Positions 1 through 7,592 are shown, counted from the stretch's first letter. The stretch is 64,000 nt of DNA from JBBRVP01 sp038246785 (GCA_038246785.1 JBBRVP010000012.1:13876-77875), one strand, 5' to 3'. A program made the numbers and translations. The notes: generated by a model not told the origin, from the letters alone.

Positions 1-545
1 ATCGCGTCCTTGTCCTCGGGGCTCATCTCCGCCGTCGTTCGGGTGTCCCCGAGCGGCGCGAAGATCGGGTCGTAGCCGAAGCCGCCACTGCCCCGCGGCT
101 CGGTTGTAAGCGTGCCGTCGAGGCGGGCCTCCTGCACCGACTCCCGACCATCGGGCGTCACGAGCGCGGCAGCCGCGACGAAGCAGGCGGCGCGCCGGGC
201 GCCGACGACGTCGTCGACCTGCGCCAGGACGAGCTCGAGGTTGGCCCGGTCGTCCCCGTGCCGGCCGGCCCAGCGCGCGGACCGTACGCCCGGCATGCCC
301 CCCAGCGCGTCGACGCACAGGCCGCTGTCGTCGGCGACGGCGGCCTCGCCGGTGGCCGCGACGGCGGCGCGGGCCTTGAGCAGGGCATTGTCGTGGAACG
401 TGCGGCCGGTCTCGCAGACGTCAGGAGCGTCGGGATAGCGGTCGAGCCCGACCAGCTCGAGACCAGCCAGGCCGCCGACGGCGAGGATGCGCCGCAGCTC
501 GACGACCTTGTGCGGGTTGCGGGTGGCGAGCACGAGGGGCCTCAT
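1..545 (-). CDS. rdgB: RdgB/HAM1-type non-canonical purine NTP pyrophosphatase, C-terminus cut by window edge
   Basis: The reading frame begins MRPLVLATRNPHKVVEL, and the ATRNxxK segment is the nucleotide-binding start of the HAM1/RdgB family. These enzymes hydrolyse ITP, XTP and dITP to monophosphates and so keep deaminated purines out of nucleic acids. The conserved VADDSGLCVDALGG block and the GFGYDPIF block are both present. The frame stays open to base 1, so the last residues lie outside the window. The start at 545 is the ATG that gives the canonical N-terminus. It lies 26 bases downstream of the rph stop on the same strand, an rph-rdgB pair common in actinomycetes. Confidence 0.95.
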   Translation of the reverse strand, partial: MRPLVLATRNPHKVVELRRILAVGGLAGLELVGLDRYPDAPDVCETGRTFHDNALLKARAAVAATGEAAVADDSGLCVDALGGMPGVRSARWAGRHGDDRANLELVLAQVDDVVGARRAACFVAAAALVTPDGRESVQEARLDGTLTTEPRGSGGFGYDPIFAPLGDTRTTAEMSPEDKDA

Positions 546-571
546 CGGGGCCGGCTCATGGGTGCCCGCGT

Positions 572-1291
572 TCACAGGGCGAGCGCCTCCTGCTGCAGCC
601 GGGTCAACTCGCGACAGCCGGTCGCGGCCAGCTCGAGCAGCCCGTCGAGCAGTGCCCGGTCGAACGGCTCCCCCTCGGCGGTGCCCTGCACCTCGACGTA
701 CCGGGCGTCCCCCGTCATGACGACGTTCATGTCTGTCCCGGCGCCCACGTCCTCCTCGTAGCACAGGTCCAGCCGCGGCGCCCCCTCGACGACGCCGACA
801 CTGACCGCGGCCACCGATCCGGTGAGCGGGTCGCCGGGCAGCGTCGTGCGTGCCGAGAGCCAGCCGACGGCGTCGGCGAGCGCGACGTAGGCGCCGGTGA
901 TCGCCGCCGTCCGTGTGCCGCCGTCGGCCTGCAGCACGTCGCAGTCGAGCACGATCGTGTTCTCCCCCAGCGCGCGGTAGTCGACGGCGGCGCGCAGCGA
1001 GCGTCCGACCAAGCGGGAGATCTCGTGGGTGCGCCCGCCGACCCGGCCGCGCACCGACTCGCGGTCGGTGCGGGTGTTGGTCGAGCGCGGCAGCATGGCG
1101 TACTCCGCGGTGACCCACCCCCGACCGGTGCCGCGCCGCCAGCGCGGAACCCCCTCGCTGACGCTCGCCGCGCACAGGACGCGGGTGCGGCCGAACTCCA
1201 CCAGCACACTGCCTTCGGCGTGGTCCAGCCAGCCGCGGGTGAAGGTCACGGGGCGCAGCGCGTCGGCGGCCCGGCCGTCGGGTCGGCTCAC
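572..1291 (-). CDS. rph: Ribonuclease PH
   Basis: The 239-residue product has the full length of RNase PH, a phosphorolytic 3'-5' exoribonuclease that trims tRNA 3' ends. Recognisable stretches are the N-terminal RPDGRAADALRPV block, the RSTNTRTDRESVRGRVGGRTHEISRLVGRSLR-type phosphate-binding arginines, and the DCDVLQADGGTRTAAITGA core near residue 115. GTG at 1291 is chosen because it gives the usual N-terminus and lies seven bases after a TAGTGT box, suggesting a leaderless mRNA. It precedes rdgB and belongs to the murI-MBL-rph-rdgB block, here separated from the MBL gene by a lipoprotein gene. Confidence 0.96.
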   Translation of the reverse strand: MSRPDGRAADALRPVTFTRGWLDHAEGSVLVEFGRTRVLCAASVSEGVPRWRRGTGRGWVTAEYAMLPRSTNTRTDRESVRGRVGGRTHEISRLVGRSLRAAVDYRALGENTIVLDCDVLQADGGTRTAAITGAYVALADAVGWLSARTTLPGDPLTGSVAAVSVGVVEGAPRLDLCYEEDVGAGTDMNVVMTGDARYVEVQGTAEGEPFDRALLDGLLELAATGCRELTRLQQEALAL

Positions 1292-1298
1292 GCCGGCG

Positions 1299-1304
1299 AC
1301 ACTA
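1299..1304 (-). promoter_or_regulatory. Probable -10 box of leaderless rph
   Basis: TAGTGT read on the minus strand, seven bases before the rph GTG. It fits the TAnnnT spacing seen at many starts in this window. Confidence 0.45.
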
Positions 1305-1817
1305 GCCGCCGCTGCCGACGGCCTCCTGCTGCGTGGCGTGGTAGGTCAGCGCCGCGCCCCGCTCCCCCAGGCGCAGCCGCCCACCGTCCACCGTGGCGGC
1401 AACCGTGCCCTGCAGCACCGTGGTGACGGCCCGCTCGACGGCCATGGCGTCCGGGGGACACATCTTTCGCGTGAGCGGGAGCGGGCCGATGCTCACGGAG
1501 CCGTCGTCGAAGGTGGCCTGGGCGCTGCCGAGGTTGCAGCCGGCGGCGACGTACAGCCGGCCGTTGGCGAGCCGGAGCGTCGACCGCACACCGGGCGGGA
1601 TGATCCGCACGTGGTCGGCATGCTCGATCCCGTCGAGCACCCAAGTGGTCCCCTCGAGTGGCTGGCCAGCGGTCGAGCCGACCGGGCTGGTCGCGCCGGC
1701 CGACCCGCCGCCGCTGACCGACGCGGTGCCGCAGCCGGTCAGGGCGACCACGAGCAGGAGCGTGGCGATCCGCACGCTGCTGGGACGCCAGCCGCCGGCC
1801 GGCGGTTCCTCACACAT
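1302..1817 (-). CDS. Secreted lipoprotein with META/HslJ-like domain
   Basis: From ATG 1817 the protein has a hydrophobic signal segment ending in the lipobox LTGC (Cys29), so it is probably a membrane-anchored lipoprotein. A Gly/Ser/Ala linker follows, then a domain of about 110 residues beginning LEGTTWVLDGI with a cysteine in AAGCN and later KMC. That pattern resembles META/HslJ domains, whose biochemical role is mostly undefined. A GTG at 1775 would give a shorter signal peptide and is a reasonable alternative start. The gene overlaps the end of the MBL-fold gene by eight bases, so it is probably co-transcribed. It looks like an addition to the otherwise conserved murI-MBL-rph order. Confidence 0.7.
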   Translation of the reverse strand: MCEEPPAGGWRPSSVRIATLLLVVALTGCGTASVSGGGSAGATSPVGSTAGQPLEGTTWVLDGIEHADHVRIIPPGVRSTLRLANGRLYVAAGCNLGSAQATFDDGSVSIGPLPLTRKMCPPDAMAVERAVTTVLQGTVAATVDGGRLRLGERGAALTYHATQQEAVGSGG

Positions 1818-2556
1818 GCACGACGAGACCGCTGCGGGCCAGCGCCGCCGGGCCGTCGTACGCCGTAGCCGCCTCCGCGAGCGTCCTCTCCGCGTCGTTC
1901 CACGGCGGGACGTGGGTGACGACCAGCCGCCCCACACCGGCGCGGGCGGCGTGCTCACCGGCCTCCCGCCCGGTCATGTGCAGGCCCGGCTCGTGCTGCT
2001 CACCGTCGTGGAACGAGGCCTCGGCAACCAGGACGTCGACGCCCCGGGCCAGCTCCACGAGCGCGTCGCTGGGGGCGGTGTCGCCGCTGTAGGCCAGCGC
2101 GCGGCCGCCGTGCTCGACCCGTACGGCATAGGTCTCTACGGGGTGCACCACGCGCTGCACGCGGACCCGCAACGGCCCCAGCTCGAACGCGTGCTCGGGG
2201 TAGCGGACGAAGTCGAACTGCTTCGACATGCCGGGGTCCTCGCCGATGTCGTACGCCCGCGCCATCCGCGCTGCCGTGCCGGACGGGCCGAGCACCGGGA
2301 TCGGCGGCAGCGCGCCCTCGGGGCGGTAACGGCGGGCCACGTAGTAGGAGCAGAGGTCCATGCAGTGGTCCGCATGCAGGTGGGAGAGCAGTACGGCGTC
2401 GACTTCGAAGATCGGCACGTGCCGGGACAACGCGCCGAGCGAGCCGTTGCCGAGGTCGAGCACGACGCAGTAGCCGGCGGCCTCGACGAGGTAGCAGGAC
2501 GCCGGAGAGTCCGGGCCGGGGAACGACCCGGAGCAGCCGACGACGGTGAGCCTCAT
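1810..2556 (-). CDS. MBL-fold metallo-hydrolase (RNase Z/ElaC-like)
   Basis: The 248-residue protein begins MRLTVVGCSGSFPGPDSPASCYLV and carries the zinc-binding motif HLHADH at residues 59-64, later AYSGDTAPSD, and a C-terminal VTHVPP histidine motif. This is the metallo-beta-lactamase fold of the RNase Z/phosphodiesterase branch; the actinobacterial homologue downstream of murI has no assigned substrate that I know of. Its ATG overlaps the murI stop in an ATGA arrangement, which implies translational coupling. A cytoplasmic hydrolase acting on a phosphodiester or nucleotide substrate is the likely role. Confidence 0.85.
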   Translation of the reverse strand: MRLTVVGCSGSFPGPDSPASCYLVEAAGYCVVLDLGNGSLGALSRHVPIFEVDAVLLSHLHADHCMDLCSYYVARRYRPEGALPPIPVLGPSGTAARMARAYDIGEDPGMSKQFDFVRYPEHAFELGPLRVRVQRVVHPVETYAVRVEHGGRALAYSGDTAPSDALVELARGVDVLVAEASFHDGEQHEPGLHMTGREAGEHAARAGVGRLVVTHVPPWNDAERTLAEAATAYDGPAALARSGLVVHV

Positions 2557-3374
2557 GCCCGCACCCAGGCGAACTGGCCGACGTCGAGCAGCTCCGGCCC
2601 GAGGAAGCGACGGCCGGTGTCGCGGAACTCTGCGGGGTCGCCGGTGGTGAGGAAGCGATGCTCGGGCTCGGGCAGGCCTGGGTCGCGGAGGAGTCCGTGG
2701 CGGGTCAGCACCCCGTAGAGGTCCTTGGCCGTCTCCTCCGCGCTCGACACGAGCGTCACCCCGTCGCCCATCACGTAGGAGAGGACGCCGGTGAGCAGCG
2801 GGTAGTGCGTGCAGCCGAGCACGACGGTGTCGACGCCGGCGTCGTGGACGAGCGGGTCGAGGTAGTCGTGCGCGACACCGAGCAGCTCCGGTCCGCCGGT
2901 GACCCCGCGCTCGACGAACTCGACGAAGCGCGGGCAGGCCCTGGTCGTGAGGTCGACGTGGGGGGCGGCCGCGAACGCGTCGTCGTACGCCATGCTCGTC
3001 GCAGTCGCGACGGTGCAGATGACGCCGACCCGCCCGCTGCGGGTGGCGGCGACCGCGCGTCGGGTTGCCGGCAGGATCACCTCGACGACCGGCGCCGGGT
3101 AGCGCTCCCGGGCGTCCCGCAGCACCGCCGCGCTGGCCGAGTTGCAGGCAATGACCAGCGCCTTGACCCCGCGGTCGACGAGGTGGTCCAGACACTCGAG
3201 GGCGTACTCCCGCACCTCCGCGATCGGCTTGGGGCCGTACGGCTGGCGCGCCGTGTCCCCGAGGTAGAGCACCGGCTCGTGGGGCAGCTGGTCCAGGACG
3301 GCCCGCGCGACGGTGAGCCCCCCGAAGCCGGAGTCGAAGATGCCGATCGGCGCGTCGTTCACACACGAGGGCAC
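2553..3374 (-). CDS. murI: Glutamate racemase
   Basis: Interconverts L- and D-glutamate for peptidoglycan. The two catalytic cysteines are visible in IACNSASA (Cys77) and GCTHYPLL (Cys188), with the N-terminal IGIFDSGFGGLTVAR substrate loop and the LGDTARQPYGPK segment. Length, 273 residues from GTG 3374, fits the family. That start lies eight bases after a TACGCT box; GTG 3362 would give a shorter N-terminus and is also possible. The gene is coupled to the downstream MBL gene. In related actinomycetes it usually follows cysM; here an AbiEi-like gene with palindromes separates them. Confidence 0.95.
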   Translation of the reverse strand: MPSCVNDAPIGIFDSGFGGLTVARAVLDQLPHEPVLYLGDTARQPYGPKPIAEVREYALECLDHLVDRGVKALVIACNSASAAVLRDARERYPAPVVEVILPATRRAVAATRSGRVGVICTVATATSMAYDDAFAAAPHVDLTTRACPRFVEFVERGVTGGPELLGVAHDYLDPLVHDAGVDTVVLGCTHYPLLTGVLSYVMGDGVTLVSSAEETAKDLYGVLTRHGLLRDPGLPEPEHRFLTTGDPAEFRDTGRRFLGPELLDVGQFAWVRA

Positions 3375-3736
3375 GGCAGGCAAGCGTACGGCCGCCCGGC
3401 GCCCGGCCCCGCGCACGCGCGCCGTGACCTGCCGCACGCCGCCACACACACTCGTCAGCCCGCTCGTCAGCCCGAGGACATTCCCCCGCCCGGGCTCCGC
3501 TCCCGCCGGCCCCTCCGCCCAGCGTGCGCCCGACGATCATGAGACGTTCTGGACGCCATGGCGGTGCCCGCGCCTCATGATCGTCGCTGGCGAGGCGAAT
3601 CTTGAGACGGTTCTGGTGCCGGGGGGCCACACACGTCTGTAGGTCGGCTGTCCACAGCCAGACCGCGCCGGGGCACAGGCTCCACAGACCCGGGCGCCAG
3701 CGCACCTTCCTGCCCTGCAGCGTCCACTCTGGCTTC
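3375..3736. other. Intergenic region upstream of murI and of the AbiEi-like gene
   Basis: No convincing gene. The stretch carries the start region of murI, the perfect 13-bp inverted repeat at 3531-3586 and a further half-copy of the same motif (AATCTTGAGACGGTTCTGG) starting at 3598. The rest shows nothing I can assign. Confidence 0.6.
3531..3586. repeat. Palindromic repeat upstream of AbiEi-like gene
   Basis: CGACGATCATGAG at 3531-3543 is matched exactly by its reverse complement at 3574-3586, with a 30-base loop. The GATCATGAGACG-TTCTGG sequence of the left arm recurs in variant form at 3598 and on the other side of the gene, so these are copies of one motif. Confidence 0.8.
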
Positions 3737-4639
3737 GTGACAAGCACCATGGAGGAGCTCCTCGCCGAGCAGCACGGTGTGGTGCGTCCCGAACAGGTCG
3801 GCCGCTGGCTGACCGCGGATGAGGTACGCCGCGAGGTGCTGGCCGGACGGTGGGCGTCCCCCCACCGAGGCGTCGTCGTCGCCCACAACGGACCGCTGAC
3901 CCTGACACAGCGTCTGTGGGCAGCGCTCGCCGCCGCGCCACCCCGGTCCGCGCTCAGCGGGTTGACCGCAGCGGCCCTCGACGGCCTGCAGGGCTTCTCG
4001 TGCGAAGACGTCCACGTCGTCATTCCCTACGGTGCGCGCAAGCCGTCCATGGCCGGCCTGCGCGTGACGTGGTCCGTCCACCTCGACGATGGGGACGTCC
4101 ACCCGTCGCGGCGGCCCCGCCGGACGCGCACCGCGCGCAGCGTCGTCGACGCCGCCAGTGCGGCAGGCAGCGACCGCCGATGCCGCGCCCTCCTCCTGGC
4201 CGGAGTCCAGCAGCGCCTCGTCCGGCCGAGCGAGTACGTCGAGGCGCTCGAGCGACGCGGCCCCTGCCGTCGGCGCGCCTTGATCGTCGAGTGCGCCGAC
4301 GACGCCGCGGGAGGCATCGCCTCGGTGCCGGAGCACGACTTCGAGGTGCTCCGGCGGCGCCACGGGCTGCCCGAGCCCACGCGGCAGTCGACGGTCTGCC
4401 GCAGTGACGGCCACTACTACCTCGATGTCGAGTGGAAGCGGTGGCGCACGGCGTTGGAGATCCATGGGACGCAACACCTCGCCGTCACGAGCTGGGACGC
4501 GGATCTTGACCGCATCGACGAGCTCACCGTGTCCGGCCGGCGGGTACTGCAGGTGACGTCGTACGCCGTGCGGCACCGACAGCCACGCGTCGCGGCACTC
4601 GTCGCCGGGGCCCTCCGGCTCGGCGGGTGGCGCGCCTGA
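3737..4639 (+). CDS. AbiEi-like wHTH protein with C-terminal DUF559/Vsr-like nuclease domain
   Basis: About 300 residues. Residues 1-50 (EELLAEQHGVVRPEQV, then VLAGRWASPHRGVVV) match the winged-helix N-terminus of AbiEi-family type IV antitoxin-like proteins. The C-terminal 100 residues, with YYLDVEWKRWRTALEIHG, a following His and WDADLDRIDEL, resemble the DUF559 Vsr/PD-(D/E)XK-like nuclease fold. GTG 3737 is taken as start; ATG 3749 is an alternative. No AbiEii-type toxin gene lies nearby, so a toxin-antitoxin role is not supported. The gene runs against its neighbours, is flanked by related palindromes and splits the cysM-murI block, which suggests acquisition as a unit. Confidence 0.75.
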   Translation: MTSTMEELLAEQHGVVRPEQVGRWLTADEVRREVLAGRWASPHRGVVVAHNGPLTLTQRLWAALAAAPPRSALSGLTAAALDGLQGFSCEDVHVVIPYGARKPSMAGLRVTWSVHLDDGDVHPSRRPRRTRTARSVVDAASAAGSDRRCRALLLAGVQQRLVRPSEYVEALERRGPCRRRALIVECADDAAGGIASVPEHDFEVLRRRHGLPEPTRQSTVCRSDGHYYLDVEWKRWRTALEIHGTQHLAVTSWDADLDRIDELTVSGRRVLQVTSYAVRHRQPRVAALVAGALRLGGWRA

Positions 4640-4705
4640 CCCCCTGGCGCGCCTGACCCCCAGATCCCGGCCTGCCTCAGCCTCAACCTCACTCCTGACC
4701 TCGTG

Positions 4706-4753
4706 GATCTTGAGACCCTTCCGCCGTCCGGGACCCGGAGCGGTCTCAAGATC
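4706..4753. repeat. Palindromic repeat downstream of AbiEi-like gene (copy 1)
   Basis: GATCTTGAGACC at 4706-4717 and its exact reverse complement at 4742-4753 form a 12-bp stem with a 24-base loop. The motif is a variant of the GATCATGAGACG arm upstream of the gene. Confidence 0.8.
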
Positions 4754-4767
4754 ACCGATAGGCGGCG

Positions 4768-4815
4768 GATCTTGAGGCAGGGCAGCCTCCACGGCGTCGG
4801 AAGCGTCTCAAGATC
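4768..4815. repeat. Palindromic repeat downstream of AbiEi-like gene (copy 2)
   Basis: GATCTTGAGGC at 4768-4778 pairs with GTCTCAAGATC at 4805-4815 with one mismatch. The spacing is nearly the same as in the neighbouring copy, so the element appears duplicated in tandem. Confidence 0.7.
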
Positions 4816-4822
4816 GGGAAAG

Positions 4823-4887
4823 GGGCAGGGCGGGTGAGGCGTACGGGCTGGGGCTGGGGCAAGGGCAGGGCGGGTGAGGCGTACGGG
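4823..4887. repeat. 25-bp direct repeat
   Basis: The 25-base unit starting GGGCAGGGCGGGTGAGG occurs identically at 4823-4847 and 4863-4887, just downstream of cysM. It is probably a local duplication; no function is apparent. Confidence 0.8.
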
Positions 4888-4899
4888 GCGCCGCCGGCA

Positions 4900-5847
4900 T
4901 CAGGCCCAGAGCTGACCCTCGAGCCGGTCCTCCGCCTCGTCGAGCGTTCCCTCGTAGGCGCCGGTCGACAGGTACTTCCAGCCCCCGTCGCAGACGATGA
5001 CGGCGATGTCGGCCCGCTCCCCCGCTCCGACGGCCCGCCGGGCCACGGCCAGCGCCGCGTGCAGGATCGCGCCGGTGGAGATGCCGGCGAAGATGCCCTC
5101 GGAGTCCAGCAGCTGGCGCACCCGGCGTACGGCGTCACGTGGCCCGACCGAATGGCGCGCGGTGAGCACCGACTCGTCGTAGAGCTCGGGGACGAAGCCC
5201 TCGTCCAGGTTGCGCAGCCCGTAGACGAGCTCACCGTAGCGCGGCTCGGCGGCGACGACCTGCACGCCGGGCACCTTCTCCCGCAGGTAGCGCCCGACTC
5301 CCATGAGCGTCCCCGTGGTGCCCAGGCCGGCGACGAAGTGGGTCACCGTCGGCAGGTCGGCGAGGATCTCCGGGCCGGTGGTGAGGTAGTGCGCCTCGGT
5401 GTTGGCAGGGTTGCCGTACTGGTAGAGCAGTACCCAGTCGGGGTGCTCGGCGGCGAGCGCCCTCGCCACGCGGATCGCCTCGTTGCTGCCGCCCGCGGCC
5501 GGCGAGGACACCACCTCGGCGCCCCACATCGCCAGCAGCTGGCGACGCTCGACAGAGGTGTTCTCCGGCATGACGCACACCAGCCGGTAGCCGCGCAGCC
5601 GGGCGACCATCGCCAGCGAGATTCCGGTGTTGCCCGACGTGGGCTCAAGGATCGTCGCGCCCGGGACCAGCCGCTCCGCATCCTCGGCGGCGACCACCAT
5701 CGCGAGCGCAACGCGGTCCTTCACCGAGCCGGTCGGGTTGCGGTCCTCGAGTTTGGCCCACAGCCGCACGTCCGCGGACGGTGACAGCCTCGGCAGGCCG
5801 ACCAGCGGGGTGCGGCCGACCGAGTCGAGGAGGGCGTCGAATCGCAT
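4900..5847 (-). CDS. cysM: CysM-type cysteine synthase (CysO-dependent)
   Basis: PLP-dependent beta-replacement enzyme. In the mycobacterial system CysM uses O-phosphoserine and the thiocarboxylated carrier CysO to make CysO-cysteine. Visible are the PLP lysine in TGSVKDR (Lys43), the asparagine loop TSGNTG (70-74) and the phosphate-binding GLGTTGT (174-180). The 315-residue length fits. It follows cysO and mec on the same strand, with its ATG touching the cysO stop, and that gene order is why I call CysM and not an ordinary O-acetylserine sulfhydrylase. Confidence 0.93.
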   Translation of the reverse strand: MRFDALLDSVGRTPLVGLPRLSPSADVRLWAKLEDRNPTGSVKDRVALAMVVAAEDAERLVPGATILEPTSGNTGISLAMVARLRGYRLVCVMPENTSVERRQLLAMWGAEVVSSPAAGGSNEAIRVARALAAEHPDWVLLYQYGNPANTEAHYLTTGPEILADLPTVTHFVAGLGTTGTLMGVGRYLREKVPGVQVVAAEPRYGELVYGLRNLDEGFVPELYDESVLTARHSVGPRDAVRRVRQLLDSEGIFAGISTGAILHAALAVARRAVGAGERADIAVIVCDGGWKYLSTGAYEGTLDEAEDRLEGQLWA

Positions 5848-6123
5848 TCAGCCGCCGGCGACGGCGGGCAGCACGGTGACCTCGTCCCCGTCGGAGAGCG
5901 CGGCATCCAGGCCGCCGGCGAAGCGGACGTCCTCGTCGTTGACATAGACGTTGACGAAGCGACGCAGCGAGCCGTCGTCCTCGATCAGCCGCCCGCGCAG
6001 CCCCGGATGCCGCCCCTCGAGGTCGTCGACGAGTGCGGCGAGCGTGTGGCCCTCCCCGGCGACCACCTTGGCGCCTCCGGTGTAGGTGCGCAGGATCGTC
6101 GGGATGCGGACCTCGATGGCCAT
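5848..6123 (-). CDS. cysO: CysO sulfur carrier (ThiS/MoaD fold)
   Basis: A 91-residue ubiquitin-like protein ending in GG, the terminus that is adenylated and thiocarboxylated so that sulfur can be handed to CysM. The VNVYVNDEDVRF segment and the closing DGDEVTVLPAVAGG are typical of the MoaD/ThiS fold. ATG 6123 is chosen because GAGGAGA lies just upstream; starting further upstream would overlap mec and add an atypical tail. It sits between mec and cysM in a complete cysteine-synthesis cassette. Confidence 0.93.
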   Translation of the reverse strand: MAIEVRIPTILRTYTGGAKVVAGEGHTLAALVDDLEGRHPGLRGRLIEDDGSLRRFVNVYVNDEDVRFAGGLDAALSDGDEVTVLPAVAGG

Positions 6124-6218
6124 GCGGTTGGTCTCCTCGGCAAGCCGGTCGGTTCGACACGCAGTGTTACGGCGGTCGCTCGGCGCCGCCGCAGGGGCAA
6201 CGCCTCCCGCCGCGTACG

Positions 6219-6638
6219 TCATTCCCCGTACGCCGCCACGACGCGCACCTCCTCCTCCGTGACCTCGCCGTCGACGATCCGGTAGGAGCGCACCTCCTGC
6301 GTGTCGGGATCCCGGGTCGACACGAGCAGGTAGTGGGCGCCCGGCTCGGGCGCGAGCGTGACGTCGGTGCGCGAGGGATAGGCCTCGGTGGCGGTGTGCG
6401 AGTGGTAGATGACGACCGGCTCCTCGTCGCGGTCATCCATCTCTCGGTAGAGCCGCAGCAGGTCGCCGGGATCCAGCTCGTAGAACGTCGGGGAGCGGGC
6501 CGCGTTGAGCATCGGCACCAGACGCTCCGGGCGGTCGGAGCCAGCAGGCCCCGCGACGACCCCGCAGGCCTCGTCCGGGTGGTCGCGGCGGGCGTGCGCG
6601 ACGATCGCGTCGACGAGGTCCCGAGTGATGACGAGCAC
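6219..6638 (-). CDS. mec: Mec-type JAMM metallopeptidase (releases cysteine from CysO)
   Basis: The 139-residue protein has the JAMM zinc motif: HSH at 79-81, Ser89 and Asp92 within HTATEAYPSRTD, and the upstream glutamate in PDEACG. In Mycobacterium the homologous Mec+ hydrolase cleaves cysteine from CysO-Cys, recycling the carrier. The neighbours cysO and cysM support the same role here. GTG 6638 is the start; a TACCCT box lies exactly six bases ahead of it, so the message is probably leaderless and may begin a transcript also carrying cysO and cysM. Confidence 0.92.
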   Translation of the reverse strand: MLVITRDLVDAIVAHARRDHPDEACGVVAGPAGSDRPERLVPMLNAARSPTFYELDPGDLLRLYREMDDRDEEPVVIYHSHTATEAYPSRTDVTLAPEPGAHYLLVSTRDPDTQEVRSYRIVDGEVTEEEVRVVAAYGE

Positions 6639-6644
6639 GGCGCG

Positions 6645-6650
6645 AGGGTA
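6645..6650 (-). promoter_or_regulatory. Probable -10 box of leaderless mec-cysO-cysM transcript
   Basis: TACCCT on the minus strand, six bases before the mec GTG. Confidence 0.5.
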
Positions 6651-6680
6651 CGGGTGACCGCGCCGCGCACCGGGTCTGGT

Positions 6681-7247
6681 TCAGCGCTTGGACAGCGCCC
6701 GCACCAGCGTTTCCTGCAGCCAACCCAGCCACTCGTAGACGTCATGCACGTAGGCCTGCGGGTCGTCGGGCGCCAGTCCGGCCCAGCGCGCCTCGTCGTC
6801 CTGCTCGACGCCGAGCCGGGTGCCGAGGGCCAGCCGCAGGTCGGTGAGCGTACGCAGCCACGCCCGCGCGGCCGGGGCGTCGAGGGCGAGCTCGAGCCGG
6901 TCGGGGCGCGGCGCGACGCCCGCATCGAGCGAGGCGAGCACCGCGTGCGCGGATCCGAGCTTGCCCTCGCGCAGGCTGCGCTCGGTGAAGCGGCGGAAGT
7001 CCTCCGCGGCGCCGGCGTCCTCCGCGTACGCGTCCGGGAACAGCCGCAGCAGCACCGGGTCCTGAGGCCGCTCGGCCGAGGCGTCGATGCCGACCGCGGC
7101 GGCGAGCGGGTCGGTCTCGGCGCCACCGGAACCCGCATCGAGCAGGTCGACCAGCTGGGCGACGAGTGAGCGGAGCAGGTCGGCCTCGGCGGGGTGCAGG
7201 GTCGCCGCGTAGCGGCCCCCGCGCGCGCGGCGGAACGGCTTGCTCAC
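6681..7247 (-). CDS. DUF2017 family protein
   Basis: The 188-residue product starts VSKPFRRARGGRYAATLHPAEADLLRSLVAQL and ends with a conserved acidic and aromatic stretch (DDPQAYVHDVYEWLGWLQETLVRAL). This matches DUF2017, an actinobacterial family almost always found next to clpS. Its function is unknown; a role with ClpS in adaptor or protease control is often guessed from position only. GTG 7247 overlaps the clpS stop (GTGA), so the two are translationally coupled. Confidence 0.85.
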   Translation of the reverse strand: MSKPFRRARGGRYAATLHPAEADLLRSLVAQLVDLLDAGSGGAETDPLAAAVGIDASAERPQDPVLLRLFPDAYAEDAGAAEDFRRFTERSLREGKLGSAHAVLASLDAGVAPRPDRLELALDAPAARAWLRTLTDLRLALGTRLGVEQDDEARWAGLAPDDPQAYVHDVYEWLGWLQETLVRALSKR

Positions 7248-7546
7248 GAGCCGGACTTCTGCAGGGTCGCCCACAGCCCGTAGCCGTGCATGGCCTGCAC
7301 GTCGCGCTCCATCTCCTCGCGGCTGCCCGAGGACACCGTGGCCTTGCCCTTGTGGTGCACGTCGAGCATCAGCTTTTCGGCCTTGGACTTGGCGTAACCG
7401 AAGTATTCCTGAAAGACGAACGACACGTAGGACATGAGGTTGACCGGGTCGTTCCAGACGATCGTCACCCACGGCGTCTCCAAAGAGACCGACGACCGGA
7501 CGTCCGGCTCGTCAAGCTCGACGGGGGCGGTCGTCACGGCCTCCAT
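7244..7546 (-). CDS. clpS: ClpS adaptor of the ClpAP/ClpCP protease
   Basis: ClpS delivers N-degron substrates to the Clp unfoldase. The 100-residue protein has the signature WNDPVNLMSYVSFVFQEYFGYAKSKA, including the Asn-Asp-Pro loop and the MLDVHHKGKATV stretch that forms the N-degron pocket and ClpC/ClpA contact. It is the first gene of the minus-strand block and diverges from pncB, an arrangement seen in many actinomycetes. Confidence 0.95.
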   Translation of the reverse strand: MEAVTTAPVELDEPDVRSSVSLETPWVTIVWNDPVNLMSYVSFVFQEYFGYAKSKAEKLMLDVHHKGKATVSSGSREEMERDVQAMHGYGLWATLQKSGS

Positions 7547-7586
7547 GGTGTCACGGCGACGGTGATCGCCAGGACGCTCGGACGGC

Positions 7587-7592
7587 TACGCT
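7587..7592 (+). promoter_or_regulatory. Probable -10 box of leaderless pncB
   Basis: TACGCT ends six bases before the GTG start of pncB; no Shine-Dalgarno sequence is present. Confidence 0.5.

Noticed and set aside
1810..4023. A 737-codon open frame on the minus strand covering murI, the upstream region and the MBL gene
   Set aside because: Only the last 248 residues match a real protein (the MBL hydrolase); the rest is out-of-frame reading of murI and upstream DNA, typical for GC-rich sequence.
3737..4639. A complete type IV toxin-antitoxin system
   Set aside because: Only an antitoxin-like winged-helix protein with a nuclease-like tail is present; no AbiEii nucleotidyltransferase gene is found on either side.
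4823..4887. Short CRISPR-like array
   Set aside because: Only two copies with a 15-base spacer between 25-base units; no cas gene is near, and spacing does not fit.
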